A DNA stretch of 21,662 nt from NCBI GenBank assembly GCA_044356825.1, contig JBIKVM010000023.1, positions 1 to 21,662 of the forward strand, written 5' to 3'. The stretch is from JAUREX01 sp044356825 (GTDB taxonomy: Bacteria; Pseudomonadota; Alphaproteobacteria; Rhodobacterales; Rhodobacteraceae). A program made the position numbers and the translations under genes. Shown here piece by piece: positions 16,418-21,662 of the stretch. The notes under the pieces were generated by a model. That model made no database searches and had not been told where the DNA came from. It saw nothing but the letters and a program-made list of their open reading frames with translations. Positions within the stretch are counted from its first letter, which is position 1. Each line of letters begins with the position of its first letter.

Positions 16418-16444
16418 TCGTCTTCGAAAGGTGGAACCGCGCCG

Positions 16445-17130
16445 ATGGCCATGATCCGGCTGGTCGAGGAGTTCTTCTCCCGCGGGTGCGGCCGCTGCGC
16501 GCGCTTCGACACGCCCGCGTGCAGCGCCCTGAACTGGGCCGAGGGCCTCGCCGCGCTGCGCGACCTCCTGCTTGCCACCGGCATGTCCGAGACGGCGAAG
16601 TGGGGCCACCCGTGCTACGTGCATGCGGGCCGCAATGTCGCGATCCTTGGCGCGACGCGCGGCGACTTCCGCCTGATCTTCTTCGAGGCCGCACTTCTGG
16701 GCAACACGGGCGGCCTGCTCGAGCGGCAGGGGCCGAACACGCGCCATCCCGACATGATCCGCTTTACCGCCGCGGCCGAGGTGGCCGCCCGCTCGGCCGC
16801 GATCGACGCCCACCTGCGCGAGGCGATGGCGCACGCAGCCGCCGGCAGGCGCGCCCCGCCCGAGACGCAGGCACCCGACTGGCCCGACGGGCTGACCGAG
16901 GCGCTCGACCTCGACCCCGATCTCTCGGCGGCCTTTCACCGCCTGACCCCGGGGCGGCGGAAGAGCTGGCTGCACCATCTTGCCGCCACCTCGAGCTCCG
17001 CCACGCGCGCCGCCCGCCTCGCCCGGGCGCGTCCGAGGATCCTCGCGGGACTGGGCGCCAACGACCGCTTCACCCCGACGCCTCCCCCCGAAGCTTCCCC
17101 CCAAAGCTTCCCCGACGCCGCAGGACAGCC

Positions 17131-17134
<4 letters not shown>
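16445..17134 (+). CDS. YdeI/OmpD-associated family protein (DUF1801 plus OmdA-like domains)
   Basis: 229-aa soluble protein of unknown function. Residues ~5-130 resemble the DUF1801 domain as found in YdeI proteins, with FFSRGCGRCARFDTPAC (three Cys typical of the family), ETAKWGHPCYVHAGRNVAIL and FFEAALL. The C-terminal part (~155-205) has the OmdA-like pattern AAFHRLTPGRRKSW...RAARLARARPRILAGLGAND. A Pro-rich tail ends the protein. The ATG at 16445 has AAGGTGG 10 bases upstream. Its stop overlaps the glpK start by four bases (ATGA), so the two are translationally coupled. Relatives are often linked to bacteriocin or stress tolerance by annotation, but no mechanism is established. Its presence in a glycerol operon is unexplained. 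It could be an accessory of GlpK or a passenger gene. Confidence 0.85.
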
Positions 17135-18611
<1,477 letters not shown>

Positions 18612-18615
<4 letters not shown>

Positions 18616-19751
18616 GCTTCGCGATCATCCCGCCCGGGCGCGTCCACCTCGGCCCGGGCGAGGCACGCCGGGCGCCGGCCCTCGCAGCCGCGCTCGGACC
18701 ACGCGGGATCGTCGTCCACGGTGCGAATCCGGCGCGCGCGGCGTGGCTTCCGGACGGGCTGGCGCGCGAGGGGGCGACGGTGCTGACACTTGCCTGCCCC
18801 TCCGAGCCGACGCTCGCGATGCTCGAGGCAGCGCTCGGGGCGGCGCGCCCGCACCGGCCCCAATGGGTCGTGGCGATCGGTGGCGGTGCGGCGCTCGACC
18901 TCGGCAAGGCGCTTGCGGCGCTGATCCCCGCGCCGGGCGGGCCGCTCGACCATCTTGAGGTGGCGGGCCGCGGCCTGCCGCTTCGTGCCGATCCGCTCCC
19001 GGTCATCGCGATCCCGACAACCGCCGGAACCGGGTCCGAGGCCACCCGCAACGCGGTCATCGGCCTGCCCGACCATGGCCGCAAGGTCAGCCTGCGGGAT
19101 GACAAGATGATGCCGCGCATCGCGCTCGTCGATCCCGAGCTGATGGCAGGCTGCCCGCCCGAGGTGACGCTCGCCTCGGGCCTCGATGCGATCACGCAAC
19201 TGATCGAGCCGCTGATCGGCCGCCGCGCCACGCCCTACAGCGATGCGCTGGCACGCGCCGCCCTCGGTCCCGCACTCGCGGCACTCAAGCGCTTGACCGA
19301 GGCTGAGGACCCCGCCGCGCGCGCCACCATGGCCTGGGCCGCGCTCGCCGGCGGGATCGCACTGACGAACGGGGGCCTCGGCGCGGTACACGGACTTGCG
19401 GGCGTGATCGGCGGGCGCTGCGGGGCCGCGCACGGGGCGATCTGCGGCGTGCTTCTCGGCCCCGTCCTCGCGATGAACCGCACCCTCGCGGGGCCCGAGA
19501 CCCGGACACGCATCGATGAGGTCTGCTCCCGCATCGCCGAAACACTCGGCGGCAGCGCCCTAGATGCCCCCCGCACCCTCGCCGTCTGGGCATGCGCGCG
19601 GGGCCTGCCCGACCTTGCCACCCTCGGGCTCAGCCCCCGCGATCATGCCGCCGTGGCCCGGGAATCGCGCGGGGCCTCCTCGATGCAGGGCAATCCCGTC
19701 CTGCCCGACGAGGCAGCGCTGATCGCAACCCTCGCCGCCGCCTCAGCCTGA
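18612..19751 (+). CDS. Iron-containing alcohol dehydrogenase family protein
   Basis: 379-aa member of the Fe-ADH/glycerol dehydrogenase-like superfamily (NAD(P)-dependent oxidoreductases). The dinucleotide loop is GGGAALDLGKA (90-100), followed by IAIPTTAGTGSEAT (133-146). In the metal region Asp192 and His260/His274 are present (LASGLDAI, AVHGLAG, AAHGAI), but the usual second ligand is Gln196 (ITQLIEP, where FucO-type enzymes have THAIE), and the His near 264 is Gly. This pattern suggests the subfamily often annotated only as Fe-ADH, with unknown substrate. The start is a GTG at 18612 overlapping the glpK stop by four bases (GTGA) with no clear ribosome-binding site, so translation is probably coupled. 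Position suggests an alcohol or aldehyde linked to glycerol metabolism, which is inference. Confidence 0.87.
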
Positions 19752-20447
19752 TCCTTCGCCGCCGACGGCCGCGCGCGCGGCAAGAAGGTCCGCCCAGGCC
19801 GCATTGACCCGTGCCATCCGCGCCTCGGCAAGCTTCACCGCCTCGGGCGGCAAGCCCTGCGCCGCAAGCCGGTCGGGATGGGCCTCGCGCACCGCCCGCC
19901 GCCAGGCCGCGCGCACCTCCGCCCAGGGCGCACCGGGCGCAACGCCCAGGACCGCATGCGGATCAGGTGCCGCTCCCGGCAGATGACGCGCCCGAAGCAT
20001 CGCAAACACCCCCTCGCCCACCCCGAAGATCTCCGCGACCCGGGCCAGAAACGCCGCCTCGGCCGGATGGTATTCGCCGTCCGCCACCGCGACCTGCAAG
20101 AGTCCCTCGAGGATCTGCGCCTTCATCGCCGCGCTGCGCCGAAACATCCGCGCGATCCGCCGCGCCCATTCCTCGAAGCCCGCCACATCCTGCCGGGCAA
20201 GGTTGAAGACGCGCGCGGCATGCTCCTCCTCGGCCGGCGGGATGACGAAGACGCGCCGGAAGGCCGCCACCTCGTCGCGCGTCACCCGCCCGTCGGCCTT
20301 GGCCATCTTCGCCCCGAGCGCGATGATCGCGATGGTGAAGGCGACCGAGCGCTCGGGCGGCGCGCGCAGCCGCTCGAGCACGGCGCCAAGCCCCTCGCCC
20401 CGGGCCAGCGCCGACACGGCAGCGGTGATGCGCACCCAGATCGACAT
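19743..20447 (-). CDS. DjlA-like protein: TerB domain plus C-terminal J domain
   Basis: 234-aa protein with a TerB-like helical domain (~37-155, containing two similar acidic segments, KMAKADGRVTRDEVAAF and VAVADGEYHPAEAAFL) and a J domain (~161-228) bearing the HPD tripeptide (190-192, REAHPDRLAAQG). The J domain would stimulate DnaK ATPase; the TerB part probably selects the partner. Unlike E. coli DjlA there is no N-terminal membrane helix; the protein starts with an amphipathic MSIWVRITAAVSALARGEG. I chose the ATG at 20447; another ATG three codons upstream (20456) has no properly spaced ribosome-binding site. Its last nine bases overlap the end of the convergent Fe-ADH gene. It is followed upstream, on the same strand, by a GNAT gene ending 32 bp away. 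Confidence 0.9.
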   Translation of the reverse strand: MSIWVRITAAVSALARGEGLGAVLERLRAPPERSVAFTIAIIALGAKMAKADGRVTRDEVAAFRRVFVIPPAEEEHAARVFNLARQDVAGFEEWARRIARMFRRSAAMKAQILEGLLQVAVADGEYHPAEAAFLARVAEIFGVGEGVFAMLRARHLPGAAPDPHAVLGVAPGAPWAEVRAAWRRAVREAHPDRLAAQGLPPEAVKLAEARMARVNAAWADLLAARAAVGGEGSG

Positions 20448-20479
20448 GCCCGCCATCCTAGGCCCCCGCCGCGCCCCTG

Positions 20480-20968
20480 TCAGGCCAGAAACTTCTGCAT
20501 GAGCACGAGATCGAGCCAGCGCCCCGCCTTGAACCCGACCGCGGGCAGCACCGCGACCAAGCCATAGCCCAGGCGCGCGTGAAACGCCCGGCCCTCGGGG
20601 TTCGCCGCACTCACGCCCGCAAACATCGACTTCGCGCCGCCCGCCCGCGCATGATCCTCGAGTGCCGCCATCAGCGCCCGCCCGATCCCCCGCCCACGGG
20701 CCGAAGGCGCCAGCATCACCGTGTGCTCCATCGTGCGCGCATAGCCCGCGCCCCCCCGGAACTGGCCATAGGTCGCAAACCCCGCGATCCCTCCCGCCCC
20801 TTCCGCGACAAGGAACCCATGCCCCGCCGCCGCCCGCTCGGCGATCATCCGCGCGATGTCCCCCGCCGTCTTCTCGACCGGGTTGAAGGTCGCGAGCGTG
20901 TCGCGGATGACCGGGTTCCAGATCGCGAGGATGCCCGCCACATCCCCCTCCGCCGCCGCCCGGATCAC
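20480..20968 (-). CDS. GNAT family N-acetyltransferase (phosphinothricin acetyltransferase-like)
   Basis: 162-aa acetyl-CoA-dependent N-acetyltransferase. It begins VIRAAAEGDVAGILAIWN and continues with the NPVIRDTLATFN segment typical of the PAT/YwnH branch. The acetyl-CoA pyrophosphate loop is SARGRGIGRALM (motif A), followed by GVSAANPEGRAFHARLGY (motif B), the usual layout for this branch. The start is a GTG at 20968 overlapping the stop of the upstream VOC gene by four bases (GTGA). The acceptor amine is unknown; members of this branch acetylate methionine derivatives or phosphinothricin, but a specific substrate should not be assumed. Confidence 0.88.
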   Translation of the reverse strand: MIRAAAEGDVAGILAIWNPVIRDTLATFNPVEKTAGDIARMIAERAAAGHGFLVAEGAGGIAGFATYGQFRGGAGYARTMEHTVMLAPSARGRGIGRALMAALEDHARAGGAKSMFAGVSAANPEGRAFHARLGYGLVAVLPAVGFKAGRWLDLVLMQKFLA

Positions 20969-21576
20969 CCGAGCACCCGCCGCCCGAACGGTGTCGCGAT
21001 CGCGATCCCGATCCCCGGCGCCCCCGTCTCGAACCGCACCCGCCCATCGTCGAGAAAGGGCCCGAGCCGCGCGGCAAGCTCGACCGCCCGCGGATGGCGC
21101 AGCACGAGCGTCTCGAGCGCGCAGCCCCGCGGCGCGAGCATCCGCGCCGGGTGCAGATCCCCCTCCCAGGCAATGAGCGCCGGAAACACCCCGTCGAAGG
21201 GCAGCCGCCCGTCGCCCGGCACCGCCATCCGCCAGCGCAGATCCCCGCGCGCGAGCCGAACGGCCTCCCCCGCCTCGGGCAGCAGGCAAAGCGCGGCATC
21301 AAGATCCGCCACCCGGCAGACCCAGGAAGCCGGCCGCGGCGCCCCGGCGAAGCGGTCGAGGTCGAACCACCGCGCCCGCCCGGGCGGCGCCGCCCCGGGA
21401 TCGACCGCGATCACCTCGAGGTAAAGCCCCCCCTCGAGGCCCAAGAGCAGGTTGTGCGTCCCGAAGGCCGCATGCCGCCCGCCCGGCTGCACCGGCACCC
21501 CGAGCGCGGCCTCGACCGCCTCCCGCCCCGCCCCGAGGCTCTCCGCCGCCACCGCGACATGATCGAGCACCAGCAT
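20965..21576 (-). CDS. VOC family (glyoxalase-like domain) protein
   Basis: 203-aa protein starting MLVLDHVAVAAESLGAG, the beta-strand and His typical of the glyoxalase-like branch of the vicinal oxygen chelate fold. GGRHAAFGTHNLLLGLEGGLYLEVIAVDP follows, carrying the metal-ligand-type His and Glu positions. A second, more divergent half contains FPALIAWEGDLHPA. The reaction is not known: proteins of this type are usually annotated only as VOC family. A GAGGAGG ribosome-binding site precedes the ATG at 21576. It is coupled by a GTGA overlap to the GNAT gene, so the two are co-expressed and may act together. Confidence 0.87.
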   Translation of the reverse strand: MLVLDHVAVAAESLGAGREAVEAALGVPVQPGGRHAAFGTHNLLLGLEGGLYLEVIAVDPGAAPPGRARWFDLDRFAGAPRPASWVCRVADLDAALCLLPEAGEAVRLARGDLRWRMAVPGDGRLPFDGVFPALIAWEGDLHPARMLAPRGCALETLVLRHPRAVELAARLGPFLDDGRVRFETGAPGIGIAIATPFGRRVLG

Positions 21577-21607
21577 CCCGCCTCCTCATCTTGGCCGAAA
21601 TACCCCC

Positions 21608-21653
21608 GGGGGTGCGGGGGGGAGCGCCCCCCGGCCGTCTCCCCCGCACCCCC
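21608..21653. repeat. 13-bp GC inverted repeat upstream of the VOC gene
   Basis: GGGGGTGCGGGGG (21608-21620) and CCCCCGCACCCCC (21641-21653) are perfect complements separated by 20 bases. Inside, GGGGGG (21617-21622) could instead pair with CCCCCC (21627-21632). The adjacent segment on the VOC side, around 21590-21607, reads toward CCAAGATGAGGAGG on the minus strand. From memory this kind of G/C hairpin plus GTATTT...CCAAGATGA leader recurs upstream of genes across Rhodobacteraceae. It may be a terminator of an upstream gene combined with a leader element. No gene is visible in the final 86 bases. Confidence 0.55.
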
Positions 21654-21662
21654 CGGCGGCCC

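Noticed and set aside
14635..16584. Long open frame on the minus strand across glpV (about 650 codons)
   Set aside because: Antisense to glpV, whose signal peptide and family features are clear; composition is typical of a mirror frame.
17091..17113. AAGCTTCCCC direct repeat (17091-17100 and 17104-17113) near the end of the YdeI-like gene
   Set aside because: Two 10-bp copies at a 13-bp period inside a Pro-rich coding tail; probably chance or slippage, with no evident function.

Overview
This window is GC-rich, densely packed alphaproteobacterial chromosomal DNA. It most likely comes from the Rhodobacterales (Rhodobacter/Paracoccus/Rhodovulum-like). The pointers are a regB-senC-regA redox regulatory locus in its classical divergent arrangement, a RegA with the family's characteristic Fis-type C-terminus, a glpSTPQUV-type glycerol ABC importer of the kind described in Rhizobium, and a TopA with a Lys/Ala/Pro-rich tail. 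I saw no rRNA, tRNA, CRISPR array, insertion sequence, integrase or phage gene. Coding is nearly continuous and most intergenic gaps are under 150 bp.

Layout. (1) 1-1363, minus strand: the end of a phosphonate operon, phnW (2-aminoethylphosphonate transaminase) followed by the start of phnA (phosphonoacetate hydrolase), which runs off the left edge. (2) 1592-4273, plus: topA, divergent from phnW across an AT-richer gap that holds an inverted repeat. (3) 4353-5692, plus: scoAB, the two subunits of a 3-oxoacid CoA-transferase. (4) 5695-8451: regA and senC on the minus strand, regB divergent on the plus strand; a redox-responsive two-component system with its copper-binding Sco-type partner. (5) 8697-19751, plus: an apparent ten-gene glycerol block, glpD, glpS, glpT, glpP, glpQ, glpU, glpV, a YdeI-like gene, glpK and an iron-containing alcohol dehydrogenase-like gene. 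Many of its genes are coupled by 1-4 bp start/stop overlaps. (6) 19743-21576, minus: a TerB/J-domain (DjlA-like) protein, a GNAT acetyltransferase and a VOC/glyoxalase-like protein. A GC-rich inverted repeat ends the window.

How the genes work together. The glp block is a full glycerol utilisation module. GlpV captures glycerol in the periplasm, GlpP/GlpQ (with the small membrane protein GlpU) and the ATPases GlpS/GlpT import it, GlpK phosphorylates it, and GlpD oxidises glycerol-3-phosphate to dihydroxyacetone phosphate at the membrane. No repressor gene is present, but repeated CGTTTTG/CGAAACG elements upstream of glpD look like a regulator's target. The most interesting single observation is that the two ATPases are degenerate in complementary ways. 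GlpS lacks the switch histidine and GlpT lacks the LSGGQ signature, so a GlpS-GlpT heterodimer would have one consensus and one degenerate ATP site. Two genes in the block, the YdeI-like protein and the Fe-ADH homologue with a Gln in place of a metal-binding His, have no assigned role in glycerol metabolism.
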